NCBI RefSeq assembly: GCF_006716065.1
Contig: NZ_VFOL01000001.1
Location: 3,100,001 to 3,164,000, forward strand
Origin: Salinispora arenicola
GTDB taxonomy: Bacteria > Actinomycetota > Actinomycetes > Mycobacteriales > Micromonosporaceae
Direction of reading: 5' to 3'
Length of the DNA stretch: 64,000 bases
Below are positions 8,125 through 16,397 of this stretch, piece by piece (position 1 is the stretch's first letter; the number at the start of each line of letters is the position of its first letter). Under the pieces are notes generated by a model, which saw nothing but the letters and a program-made list of their open reading frames with translations, was not told the DNA's origin and made no database searches. The translations under genes and the position numbers were made by a program.

Positions 8125-9272
8125 AGCCCCACCACGCCCGCCTCGGCCCGCAGCTCAGCCACGACCCCCGGCAACTCGGCCAGGAACCGTTCCACCTCGG
8201 CCTCGGTGGTGTCCCGGTGCAGCGAGACCCGAACATTGCCGTGCGACAGCACCCCCATCGCCGCCAGCACGTGCGACGGACGCAGCGTCGACGACGTGCA
8301 CGACGACCCGGAGGAGACGGCGAAGCCCCGCCGGTCCAGCGCCTGCAGCAGCGCCTCACCGTCGACGTACAGGCAGGAGAAGGTCACCAGGTGGGGGAGC
8401 CGGTGATCGGGATCGCCGACCACCTCCACGTCCGGTACGTCCGTCACCACCCGGGTACGGATCCGATCCACCAGGGGGGCGAGTCGGGCCGCCCGCGCGT
8501 CCGCGTCGGCGGCAGCCGCGCGCAGGCTCGCCGCCGCCGCGACGACCGCCGGCAGGTTCACCACTCCCGGGACACGCCCGGCCTCGCGTTCGTCCACCGG
8601 CCACGGCGACTCCCAGCGGGTGCCCTTGCGAACCACCAGCAGCCCGACTCCCGGCGGCCCGCCCCACTTGTGGGCACTCGCGGTCAGCAGCGACCAGCCG
8701 ACCGGCACCGGCCCGTGCCCGACCACCTGCGCTGCGTCAACGTAGAGCGGTACCCCGGCCGCGGCGCAGGCGGCGCCCGCCGCGGCGACGGGCTGCACCG
8801 TGCCCACTTCGTGACTCGCGGCGATCAGTGCGGCGAGCGCCACGCCGGGCGCCCGAAGCGCCGCGGACCAGGCATCCGGGTCGATGCGGCCGATCCGATC
8901 CACCGGGACCGACGTCACCGCGCCGCCGCCGGCCGCGTGTCGATCGGCGGCATGTAGTACCGCTGAGTGCTCGATCGCCGAGTGCACGAGGCCGGAACCG
9001 ACCCGGCGACGTCCGGCGAGCCCGCCGAGGACGGCCGAATGCGCGGCAGCAGTACCGCTCGGGGCGAAGGAGAGTTCGTCCGGCCGTACGCCGAGCGTGG
9101 CCGCGGCGGCCTCCCGTGCCGCGTCGAGGAGTTGCCGTGCGCGGCGGGCCTGGGTGTAGAGCCGTTGCGGGTCGGCCCAGCCGTCGTCGAGCGCGGCCAG
9201 CAGCGCCTGCCGTGCGACGGGGTGCAGCGGTGCGGCGGAGGCGGCGTCCAGGTAGACCGGAGAGGTGCTCAC
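8121..9272 (-). CDS. Cysteine desulfurase (NifS/IscS-like, class V aminotransferase)
   Basis: PLP enzyme that takes sulfur from cysteine as an enzyme-bound persulfide. The start is placed at GTG 9272 (VSTSPVYLDAASAAPLHPVA), giving 383 residues. The PLP lysine lies in TASAHKWGGPPGVG and the active-site cysteine in SSGSSCTSSTLRPSHVL, a short loop of the NifS type. It forms a 4-base-overlapping pair with the TusA-like gene and faces away from ctaC. The frame upstream of 9272 runs into the ctaC promoter and is not desulfurase-like. Confidence 0.92.
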   Translation of the reverse strand: MSTSPVYLDAASAAPLHPVARQALLAALDDGWADPQRLYTQARRARQLLDAAREAAAATLGVRPDELSFAPSGTAAAHSAVLGGLAGRRRVGSGLVHSAIEHSAVLHAADRHAAGGGAVTSVPVDRIGRIDPDAWSAALRAPGVALAALIAASHEVGTVQPVAAAGAACAAAGVPLYVDAAQVVGHGPVPVGWSLLTASAHKWGGPPGVGLLVVRKGTRWESPWPVDEREAGRVPGVVNLPAVVAAAASLRAAAADADARAARLAPLVDRIRTRVVTDVPDVEVVGDPDHRLPHLVTFSCLYVDGEALLQALDRRGFAVSSGSSCTSSTLRPSHVLAAMGVLSHGNVRVSLHRDTTEAEVERFLAELPGVVAELRAEAGVVGL

Positions 9273-9310
9273 GGCACCCCAGGCTATCGCCTCGCCTGTC
9301 CCGTGATCAC

Positions 9311-9342
9311 CCTGATGGGGGCGGACAACCACCCCAATCAGG
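9311..9342. promoter_or_regulatory. Inverted repeat in the desulfurase/ctaC divergent promoter region
   Basis: CCTGATGGGGG (9311-9321) and CCCCAATCAGG (9332-9342) pair at 10 of 11 positions across 10 bases. The centre-to-centre distance is 21 bp, two DNA turns, which suits a dimeric regulator. The repeat sits in the 195-bp divergent region between the desulfurase and cytochrome oxidase genes. No regulator is assigned. Confidence 0.4.
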
Positions 9343-9467
9343 TCCAGCCGCTCTTGGTCGAGTAATCTGCGACCGTCGGTGACGCCTTTGCCGTGGGTGC
9401 TGTCGCTCCGCTCGGCGGAGGTCGACGGACCAGACAACACCGCGGCGCGCTAGGGAGGCAGGACCAG

Positions 9468-10439
9468 GTGGTCGCAAGGAGTTCGGAGGTACGGTCGTCG
9501 GCCGTACGGCACAGCGCTTCCCCGGGAGTCGGCGGGCGTCGGGCGCGGGGTGTCGGCCGGCTGGCCGGGCTCGGTCTCGGCGGAGCGGCGCTGCTGGTCC
9601 TGCTCACGGGCTGCGACGTCGGCGCCACGTTCGCCGGCTTCGGATGGCCGCAGGGAGGCATCACCCCCGAGGCCAACCGGATGTACGACCTGTGGATCGC
9701 GTCGTGCATCGCGGCGCTCGCGGTCGGTGTGTTCGTGTGGGGCCTCATCTTCTGGTGCGTCGTGCGTTACCGGAAGCGGGGTAACGAACTGCCCGTGCAG
9801 ACGCGCTACAACCTGCCGATGGAGTTCCTCTACACCATCGCTCCGATTCTGATCGTCTCCGTGCTCTTCTACTACACGGCGATCGTGCAGACCGACGTGG
9901 GGAAGACCTCCCGGAACCCGGACGTCACCGTCGAGGTGGTCGCCTTCAAGTGGAACTGGCAGTTCAACTACCGCGACGGGCAGGGCGTGGAGGCCAACAC
10001 GATCGCCTCGGTTCTCGGTACCAGCGAGGTCATCCCGATCCTCGTGTTGCCGTCCGAGCGGTCGATCCGCTTCGAGGAGACCAGCCGCGACGTCATCCAC
10101 TCGTTCTGGGTGCCGGAGATGCTGTTCAAGCGCGACGTCTTCCCCGGTAGCATCCGCAATGTCTTCGAGGTCTCCGAGCTCGAGGGCGAGGGCGCGTACG
10201 TGGGCCGTTGCGCCGAGCTGTGCGGCACGTACCACGCCTTCATGAACTTCGAACTTCGGGTCGTCTCGCCGGAGAGGTACGACCGTTTCATCGCGCTCAA
10301 ACAGGACGGCCAGTCCACGCAGGAGGCGCTGACCGCAATCGGCGAGAACCCGTATGCGACGACCACCGAACCGTTCGAAACGCGGCGTACCGAAGCGAAC
10401 TTCAACCCCGACAAGCCGGCAAACGGCTCGGGTAACTGA
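9468..10439 (+). CDS. ctaC: Cytochrome c oxidase subunit II (CtaC)
   Basis: Membrane-anchored subunit II of the aa3 oxidase, which takes electrons into the binuclear CuA centre. The CuA ligand loop CAELCGTYHAFM is intact, with the upstream His in DVIHSFWVP. It has a lipoprotein signal (LLVLLTGCDVG) and two membrane helices (about residues 75-100 and 118-138). The GTG at 9468 follows a GGGAGG site 9 bases upstream. It is the first gene of ctaC-ctaF, 11 bp from ctaF. Confidence 0.95.
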   Translation: MVARSSEVRSSAVRHSASPGVGGRRARGVGRLAGLGLGGAALLVLLTGCDVGATFAGFGWPQGGITPEANRMYDLWIASCIAALAVGVFVWGLIFWCVVRYRKRGNELPVQTRYNLPMEFLYTIAPILIVSVLFYYTAIVQTDVGKTSRNPDVTVEVVAFKWNWQFNYRDGQGVEANTIASVLGTSEVIPILVLPSERSIRFEETSRDVIHSFWVPEMLFKRDVFPGSIRNVFEVSELEGEGAYVGRCAELCGTYHAFMNFELRVVSPERYDRFIALKQDGQSTQEALTAIGENPYATTTEPFETRRTEANFNPDKPANGSGN

Positions 10440-10450
10440 GGGAGCAGGGC

Positions 10451-10876
10451 ATGAAGACCGAGTGGCGCATCTTCCTCATCATCGCCGGGTTCCTGCTCTT
10501 CGCCACGGCCCTCTACGGAGGTTGGACCTACGGTGACGGTGGCCAGGTCGAGTGGGTTGGCACTGTCGCCCTGCTGTTGAGCTTCCTGCTCTGCCTGATG
10601 TGTGGCGGCTTCTTCTGGTTCGTTGCCCGGCGGATCGATCTGCGTCCTGAGGACCGACCGGACGCAGAAATCGCCGACGGCGCGGGCGAGGTCGGTTTCT
10701 TCAGCCCGGGCAGCTACTGGCCGTTCGGCATCGCACTGGCGTCCACCATCGCCGGTCTCGGCCTCGTGTTCTGGCAGCTCTGGCTACTGGGTGTCGGCCT
10801 GGTAGCGGTCATCCTCACCACCTGTGGCCTGCTCTTCGAGTACTACAGCGGTACCCGGCGCACCGCCGAGCACTGA
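10451..10876 (+). CDS. ctaF: Cytochrome c oxidase subunit IV, actinobacterial (CtaF)
   Basis: A 141-residue membrane protein with four hydrophobic segments, at about residues 5-25, 35-60, 90-110 and 112-132. It matches the small actinobacterial oxidase subunit (ends LLFEYYSGTRRTAEH). It follows ctaC by 11 bp with GGAGCAGGGC in front of its ATG and is the last gene before a strong terminator. In mycobacteria the same pair occurs in the same neighbourhood. Confidence 0.92.
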   Translation: MKTEWRIFLIIAGFLLFATALYGGWTYGDGGQVEWVGTVALLLSFLLCLMCGGFFWFVARRIDLRPEDRPDAEIADGAGEVGFFSPGSYWPFGIALASTIAGLGLVFWQLWLLGVGLVAVILTTCGLLFEYYSGTRRTAEH

Positions 10877-10887
10877 GTAGTTTCGCC

Positions 10888-10921
10888 GAACGGCCCGCTC
10901 CCGACCGGGAGCGGGCCGTTC
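10888..10921. terminator. Strong hairpin after ctaF
   Basis: Perfect 16-bp arms, GAACGGCCCGCTCCCG (10888-10903) and its complement (10906-10921), separated by 2 bases, begin 11 bases after the ctaF stop. It can also stop transcription of trpD coming from the right. Confidence 0.85.
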
Positions 10922-11028
10922 GCTGTGCGGGTGGTGACCTGACCGGATGGCGTCGGTCTTCTTACGTTGTCGGCTCGGTCGACCAGGGCACCACAGCGTC
11001 CCCGCTGGTCGCGTGGGCTCCGGGGCGG

Positions 11029-12090
11029 TCAGCCGAGCACTGGCCGGACGGCGTGGGCGACCTCGATCCACCGGTTCAGGGTGCGGGCGGCAGCGCCGGA
11101 GTCGATCGATTCGGCCGCGCGGGACAGACCGGTCCGCAGCGCCTCGGTCAGATCACCGTCCAGGGGCGCTTGGGTGGCCAGCGCGGCGGCGGCGTTGACC
11201 AACACGGCGTCGCGTATCGGCCCGGTCTCACCGGCCAGCAGGCGGCGCACCGCGTCGGCGTTGCACGCGACATCACCGCCGCGCAGGTCGGCGAGGGTGG
11301 CCCGGGGCACCCCAAGGTCGGCTGCGTCGAGCAGGGCCTCCCGGACGGTGCCGTTCTGTGCCGCCCACACCCGGGTGGGGGCGGCGGTGGTGAACTCGTC
11401 CAGCCCGTCCTCGCCCCGCAGGACGAGCGTCGAGTCACCGCGGGCGGCGAAGACCGCTGCCATGACCGGTGCCATCCGCGCGTCGAAGCAGCCGACCGCG
11501 CCGGCCCGCGGACGGGCCGGGTTGGTGAGCGGGCCGAGGAAGTTGAAGGCGGTCGGTACGCCCAGTTCCCGGCGGACCGGACCGGCATGGCGCATACCGG
11601 GGTGGAACCGGGCCGCGAAGCAGAAGCCGATACCTGCCTCGGCGACGCAAGCCGCCACCCCCTCCGGACCCAGGTCCAGCGGCAGGCCGAGAAACTCCAG
11701 CACGTCCGCGGTGCCGCAGGACGAGGAGGCGGCCCGGTTGCCGTGCTTGACGACCCGTACGCCGGCACCGGCCACCACCAGGGAGGCCATGGTGGAGATG
11801 TTGACGGTGTGCGCGAGGTCGCCGCCGGTGCCCACCACGTCCACTGCGGTCGCGCGTAGGTCCTCGGGCAGCTCGACCCGAACCGCGTGCTGAAGCATCG
11901 CCTCCACCAAGCCGGACACCTCGGCGGGGGTTTCGCCCTTGGCCCGTAGCGCGATGGCGAAACCGGCGATCTGCGCCGAGCCAGCCGAGCCGGACATGAT
12001 CTCACCCATCGCCCAGGCTGTGTCAGCGGTGGAGAGCTCGTCGCCGCGAAGCAGTGCGGCGAGCAGTTGCGGCCAGGTCCGTTCGCCCAT
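11029..12090 (-). CDS. trpD: Anthranilate phosphoribosyltransferase (TrpD)
   Basis: Joins anthranilate and PRPP in tryptophan synthesis. The PRPP and anthranilate motifs [15 protein letters not shown] and [19 protein letters not shown] are intact. The ATG at 12090 ([19 protein letters not shown]) gives 353 residues; the longer frame adds only Arg-rich shadow sequence. It stands alone, without other trp genes, between the two halves of the respiratory gene block. M. tuberculosis trpD (Rv2192c) has the same odd position. Confidence 0.95.
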   Translation of the reverse strand: MGERTWPQLLAALLRGDELSTADTAWAMGEIMSGSAGSAQIAGFAIALRAKGETPAEVSGLVEAMLQHAVRVELPEDLRATAVDVVGTGGDLAHTVNISTMASLVVAGAGVRVVKHGNRAASSSCGTADVLEFLGLPLDLGPEGVAACVAEAGIGFCFAARFHPGMRHAGPVRRELGVPTAFNFLGPLTNPARPRAGAVGCFDARMAPVMAAVFAARGDSTLVLRGEDGLDEFTTAAPTRVWAAQNGTVREALLDAADLGVPRATLADLRGGDVACNADAVRRLLAGETGPIRDAVLVNAAAALATQAPLDGDLTEALRTGLSRAAESIDSGAAARTLNRWIEVAHAVRPVLG

Positions 12091-12119
12091 GTGGGCCTCC
12101 CGAGCGGGTCCAGGGGTTA

Positions 12120-12147
12120 GGATCCGGCGCCGGCGGATCCGGCGCCG
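12120..12147. terminator. GC-rich direct/inverted repeat downstream of the receiver-like gene
   Basis: GGATCCGGCGCCG occurs twice (12120-12132 and 12135-12147). Because the CGGCGCCG core is self-complementary, the pair folds into a hairpin. It lies 22 bases after the stop of the minus-strand receiver-like gene and 30 bases upstream of trpD. Confidence 0.5.
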
Positions 12148-12169
12148 ATAGGTGCCGGAGCGGAGGACG

Positions 12170-12565
12170 TCAGGTGGGGGCGTGCGTCCGCAGTAGCTCG
12201 GCAACTGTGGTACCGGTGGTCACCGGGTCGAGCGGGTGCACCAGGGTGGCGTCGACCTCGGCGTAGGCCGCGAGCCATCGATCGGCGGCACGGGCGATCA
12301 CCACGCAGGTGGGTGGGGCGTCGGCCCGGTCGTCCTTGATCTGTCGGGCGATGCCGAGACCGCCGCCCGGGTTGGCCTCGCCGTCCAGGAGCAGGAGGTC
12401 GATCTCGTAGTCGTCCACCAGCCGGACGCATTCGTCGTAGTCGGATGCGTCAACGAACTCGATCTGTAGGCCGGGTGCGGGCCGAGCACCGACGGCGAGC
12501 CGCATCCGATCCCGGACCTGCGGGTCGTCGCTGTAGAGCAGGACGGTGCACAGACGATCGCTCAT
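12170..12565 (-). CDS. Stand-alone receiver-like protein with atypical active site
   Basis: A 131-residue single-domain protein resembling a CheY-type receiver. It has the acidic pair in [14 protein letters not shown] and a candidate phospho-acceptor Asp in DLLLLDGEA. The residues normally supplying Thr/Ser (here VVIARAAD) and the Lys of the KP motif (here VHPLDP) are replaced. Phosphorylation may therefore be altered or absent. No output domain and no histidine kinase adjoins it. It is placed between trpD and ctaG on the same strand. Confidence 0.65.
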   Translation of the reverse strand: MSDRLCTVLLYSDDPQVRDRMRLAVGARPAPGLQIEFVDASDYDECVRLVDDYEIDLLLLDGEANPGGGLGIARQIKDDRADAPPTCVVIARAADRWLAAYAEVDATLVHPLDPVTTGTTVAELLRTHAPT

Positions 12566-12660
12566 GGCTTAACTGGCTCCCACCTCGTAGCTGCCTGCCG
12601 ATCGTACCGGGCGTCACGAGCAGCGCCACCCCGGGCGGGTGGCCCCAGGAGCGGTGCGGT

Positions 12661-13629
12661 TCAACCGGTCGCCCCGGTAGCCCGCTGGTGGGCCTCCTGA
12701 CGGTCCAACTCGCGGTCGATCCGACGGGCTTCCCGTTCGGCCTGGCGCATCCACTGCCCGACCAGTACGGCCAGTACGGTGACGCTGACGAACTCCCCGC
12801 CGCCCCACAGGATCCCGCCGGCGATCACCTGATCCTCCCACGGGTCGGCCCAGGTGAGGCCGAGTGACGAGTGCCAGTCGCCGCCGAAGAGTGTGCTCGA
12901 CTGCATGATGGAGAGCCCGAGCACGGTGTAGAGGGGTACGGAGAGCAGCATCAGCAGCGCCCGGCCCGGGTGGGGCCAGCGGCCGGGCAGTGGGTCGACC
13001 CCGAGCAGCGGCCAGAAGAAGACGCAGCCGGCCAGGATGACGTGCGCGTGGACCAACCCGTGCGCCCAGGCGTGTTCGAGCGTGTAGCGGTACAGGTCGG
13101 TGAAGTAGATGGCGAACGGGGTGACCACGAAGATCGCGAAGGCGACCAGGGGGTGGCTGTAGGCCCGGGCGAGCCGGCTGTGCACCATCGCCAGCAAGCG
13201 TTCGCGAGGGCCCGGCGGCAGGGCCTGTAGCGCCAGCGTGATCGGTGCGCCCAGTGCCAGGAAGATCGGTGCCACCATGGACAGCATCAGGTGCTGGACC
13301 ATGTCTACCGACAGCAGCGTCGAGTCGTACGCCTGGAGCCCGCTGACCGTCACCGAGGCGATGCCGCCGAGGCCCGGGCCGAGGAAGAGGGCCGCCCGGG
13401 CGACGGGCCACCGGGTGCCACTCACCCGGAGCCGGTGTATGCCGTAGAGGTAGAGTCCGGCCACGAGCACCAGGCCGACGGTGACCCAGCTGTCCAGCCG
13501 CGCCTCGGTGAACACCGAGGTGACGGTGAATGGTGGTGGGGTGGTCGCGGCTGCCGCCGGCGCGGAGATCGAGGTCGCGGCTGGGGTGGCGACCGAGGTC
13601 GCAATGGAGATTGGATCGACGCGCTGCAC
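12661..13629 (-). CDS. ctaG: Cytochrome c oxidase assembly protein, CtaG/caa3 family
   Basis: Integral membrane protein of 322 residues with about seven hydrophobic segments, of the caa3_CtaG family linked to copper delivery to the oxidase. The His-containing helices VDMVQHLMLSMVAPIFLALG, LEHAWAHGLVHAHVILAG and the ITLALQALPPGPR loop are typical. An Ala/Thr-rich N-terminal 35 residues precede the first helix. It is divergent from ctaE (108 bp between starts), which fits a shared role in oxidase biogenesis. Confidence 0.87.
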   Translation of the reverse strand: MQRVDPISIATSVATPAATSISAPAAAATTPPPFTVTSVFTEARLDSWVTVGLVLVAGLYLYGIHRLRVSGTRWPVARAALFLGPGLGGIASVTVSGLQAYDSTLLSVDMVQHLMLSMVAPIFLALGAPITLALQALPPGPRERLLAMVHSRLARAYSHPLVAFAIFVVTPFAIYFTDLYRYTLEHAWAHGLVHAHVILAGCVFFWPLLGVDPLPGRWPHPGRALLMLLSVPLYTVLGLSIMQSSTLFGGDWHSSLGLTWADPWEDQVIAGGILWGGGEFVSVTVLAVLVGQWMRQAEREARRIDRELDRQEAHQRATGATG

Positions 13630-13737
13630 GTTCTCACCCTAGGTGAGGCGAATCGGACCCCCCCCGATCGGGCTGCCCGGACCACCGGTTTGGCACCCCG
13701 CTGATTGCCGGCCCCGATCAACGGCAATAATGACCGC

Positions 13738-14337
13738 GTGACTGCGGCCCCAGCGATTGACAAGAGCCGGATCCACTCCCTGACGCGACCCAACATGGTC
13801 AGCGTCGGGACGATCGTGTGGCTCTCCAGCGAACTCATGTTCTTCGCGGCGCTGTTCGCGATGTACTTCTCGATCCGTGCCGCGGCGCCGGAGCAGTGGG
13901 CGGAGCATACTCCGCACCTGAATGTTCCGTACGCGACGACGTTCACGGTGATCCTGGTGCTCTCGTCGGTGACCTGCCAGCTCGGTGTGTTCGCCGCCGA
14001 GAAGGGAGACGTGCACGCCCTGCGGCGCTGGTTCACGATCACCTTCGTGATGGGACTGATCTTCGTACTGGGCCAGCTGAACGAGTACCGGGAGCTGGTG
14101 CACGAGGGCGTCAAGATCAACGAAGATGGTTACGGATCGATGTTCTACCTCACCACCGGCTTCCACGGCCTGCACGTGACCGGTGGATTGGTCGCCTTCA
14201 TCATCTTCATGATTCGCACGACGATGGGTCGATTCACGCCGGCGCAGGCGACGTCAGCGATCGTGGTGTCGTACTACTGGCACTTCGTCGATGTGGTGTG
14301 GATCGCGCTCTACGGCATGATCTACTGGCTTCAGTGA
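13738..14337 (+). CDS. ctaE: Cytochrome c oxidase subunit III (CtaE)
   Basis: A 199-residue membrane subunit with five transmembrane segments, the short actinobacterial form. Family motifs include [18 protein letters not shown] and the closing [20 protein letters not shown]. The GTG at 13738 gives [19 protein letters not shown]. It heads the ctaE-qcrCAB operon, which joins oxidase and bc1 genes as expected for an actinobacterial III-IV supercomplex. The gap to qcrC is 73 bp. Confidence 0.95.
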   Translation: MTAAPAIDKSRIHSLTRPNMVSVGTIVWLSSELMFFAALFAMYFSIRAAAPEQWAEHTPHLNVPYATTFTVILVLSSVTCQLGVFAAEKGDVHALRRWFTITFVMGLIFVLGQLNEYRELVHEGVKINEDGYGSMFYLTTGFHGLHVTGGLVAFIIFMIRTTMGRFTPAQATSAIVVSYYWHFVDVVWIALYGMIYWLQ

Positions 14338-14410
14338 TCTTGGTGCGTTCCGAGTCGCGCCGCTGCTTCCCCCCTCTCAGGCAAGGTCCAACCGGTTAAG
14401 GACACAGGTC

Positions 14411-15244
14411 ATGACTTATGACAACGACCGCCGACGCGGTCTGCTGGCGCGGCTGCGTAGGCGGCCCGCGTCGCGCAGCAGGGGCCGCCGCCGACTGGGC
14501 GCCGCGGTCCGGCTGCTGGCAGCGCTGATGCTGGCTGGCGGCGCCTACACCGTCTTTGCTCCCGGCGTGCAGGCGCAGGACACCGCGTTGTCCGGTGCCG
14601 CCGCGGAGGGCAAGGCGCTGTTCGACGTGAGCTGTGTGACCTGCCATGGTCGCAACGCGCAGGGCGTCGAGGGACGCGGCCCGAGCCTGATCGGCGTCGG
14701 TGCGGCCTCCGTCGAGTTCCAGGTGGGCACGGGTCGCATGCCGATGGTCCGCCAGGAGGCCCAGGCGCCGCGAAAGCCGGAGGTCTTCACCGACGATGAG
14801 ACCCGCCAGCTCGGGCGGTACATCCAGGAGCTCGGTGGCGGCCCGGAGGTGCCGTCCGGCGAGGACCTCAGTGAGGGCGGGAACCTCGCCGCCGGTGGCG
14901 AGCTGTACCGAATCAACTGCTCGCAGTGTCACGCCTTCGGTGGTGGCGGCGGCGCCCTCTCCTCGGGCAAGTTCGCGCCGAGCCTGAAGCCGGCCACCGA
15001 CCGGCAGATCTACGCCGCGATGTTGAGTGGCCCGCAGAACATGCCGGTGTTCGGTGACAACCAGATCACGCCCGAGCAGAAGGCGGACATCATCGCCTAC
15101 ATCCAGGAGAACCTGAACCACAACCAGGACCCTGGCGGCTTCAACCTCGGCCGCTACGGCCCTTCGACCGAGGGCCTGGCGATCTTCCTGGTGGGCATCG
15201 TCGCGCTGGTCTTCACCACGCTGTGGATTGCGGGCAAGTCGTGA
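14411..15244 (+). CDS. qcrC: Dihaem cytochrome c subunit of the bc1 complex (QcrC)
   Basis: Supplies the two c-type haems that pass electrons from the Rieske centre to the oxidase in actinobacteria, which lack a soluble cytochrome c for this step. Both haem sites are visible: CVTCHGRN near residue 77 and CSQCHAFG near residue 170. There is an N-terminal membrane anchor (AAVRLLAALMLAGGAYTVF) after an Arg-rich head, and a C-terminal helix (FLVGIVALVFTTLWIAG). Length is 277. Confidence 0.95.
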   Translation: MTYDNDRRRGLLARLRRRPASRSRGRRRLGAAVRLLAALMLAGGAYTVFAPGVQAQDTALSGAAAEGKALFDVSCVTCHGRNAQGVEGRGPSLIGVGAASVEFQVGTGRMPMVRQEAQAPRKPEVFTDDETRQLGRYIQELGGGPEVPSGEDLSEGGNLAAGGELYRINCSQCHAFGGGGGALSSGKFAPSLKPATDRQIYAAMLSGPQNMPVFGDNQITPEQKADIIAYIQENLNHNQDPGGFNLGRYGPSTEGLAIFLVGIVALVFTTLWIAGKS

Positions 15245-15311
15245 CCGGGCGGTTCCTGACCAACAATGCGCCGGTGTCGCGGGTCGGCACCGCCCGTAGC
15301 GAGGTGACGGC

Positions 15312-16397
15312 ATGACCACCACCCACACCGGGCACCCGGGCGACAGGCAGCCGCTCGATCTGAACGACCCGGACCTGAGCCGTTTCGACATCGTGCGGGC
15401 GGGCGCCCGCGAGGACGACATCGAGATTGTCCACTACGAGCCGCAGGTCGTGCCGGGCAGCAAGGCCGAGCGCCGGCTGAGCCGCACGGTCGCCCTGTTC
15501 TTCCTGCTGACCGGCGCTTCCGCGACCGCCTTCCTGGCGATCTACATTTGGTGGCCCTGGGAGTACGAGCTGGGTTTCGGCGGCGACAAGTGGTATACCC
15601 CGCTGCTCGGTCTCACCCTGGGTATCGCCCTGCTCGGCATCGGCTTCGGCGTCCTCACCTGGGGCAAGAAGCTGCTGCCCAAGGAGGTCTCGGTCCAGGA
15701 CCGGCATGAGGGCGCGGTCAGCGAGCAGGAACGCACCATCACCGGCCAGACGATGCTCTACATGGCCGACGAACTGGGCGTGAAGCGTCGGCCGCTGCTG
15801 GGCGTATCGCTGCTGGCCGGCCTCGCGCCGGTCGGCGCGGTTGCCGCGGCACCGCTGGTAGGTGGGCTGATCTCGCAGCCGCACAAGAACAACCAGATGT
15901 TCACCACGGGCTTCGCGCCCACCGCGGGTGGCCAGCAGGTGCGACTGGTGCGCGAAGACGGCCGCCCGATCCGCCCGGCGGACATCAGCGCCGGCGGTCA
16001 GCTCACCGTCTTTCCTGGGATCGACCACGGGGTGAGCAACCAGTATGCCGACTCGCCGGCGCTGCTGATCCACCTGCGGGACTCGGACGCGCAGGAGGCC
16101 CGCCAGGCCAACGAGCGAATTGGCCACGGCGACTTCATGTGGGGCAACTACGCCGCCTACTCGAAGATCTGCACGCACGCCGGCTGCCCCGCCAGCCTGT
16201 ATGAACAGCAGACCAACCGGCTGCTCTGCCCGTGCCACCAGTCGCAGTTCCTGATCACCGACAACGCGAAGCCCATCTTCGGTCCCGCCAGCCGTCGGCT
16301 GCCGCAGCTACCGATCGTCGTTGACGACGAGGGCTACTTCGTGGCGACGTCCGACTACACCGAGACCGTCGGGCCCGACTTCTGGGAGCGGCCGTGA
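15312..16397 (+). CDS. qcrA: Rieske iron-sulfur subunit of the bc1 complex (QcrA)
   Basis: Carries the 2Fe-2S Rieske cluster. The ligand boxes CTHAGCP and CPCHQSQF are intact near residues 285-310. Three N-terminal hydrophobic segments (about residues 60-80, 95-115 and 158-180) match the three-helix actinobacterial form rather than the single-helix mitochondrial form. Length is 361. The ATG at 15312 starts MTTTHTGHPGDRQPLDLN. Its stop overlaps the qcrB GTG by 4 bases. Confidence 0.95.
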   Translation: MTTTHTGHPGDRQPLDLNDPDLSRFDIVRAGAREDDIEIVHYEPQVVPGSKAERRLSRTVALFFLLTGASATAFLAIYIWWPWEYELGFGGDKWYTPLLGLTLGIALLGIGFGVLTWGKKLLPKEVSVQDRHEGAVSEQERTITGQTMLYMADELGVKRRPLLGVSLLAGLAPVGAVAAAPLVGGLISQPHKNNQMFTTGFAPTAGGQQVRLVREDGRPIRPADISAGGQLTVFPGIDHGVSNQYADSPALLIHLRDSDAQEARQANERIGHGDFMWGNYAAYSKICTHAGCPASLYEQQTNRLLCPCHQSQFLITDNAKPIFGPASRRLPQLPIVVDDEGYFVATSDYTETVGPDFWERP

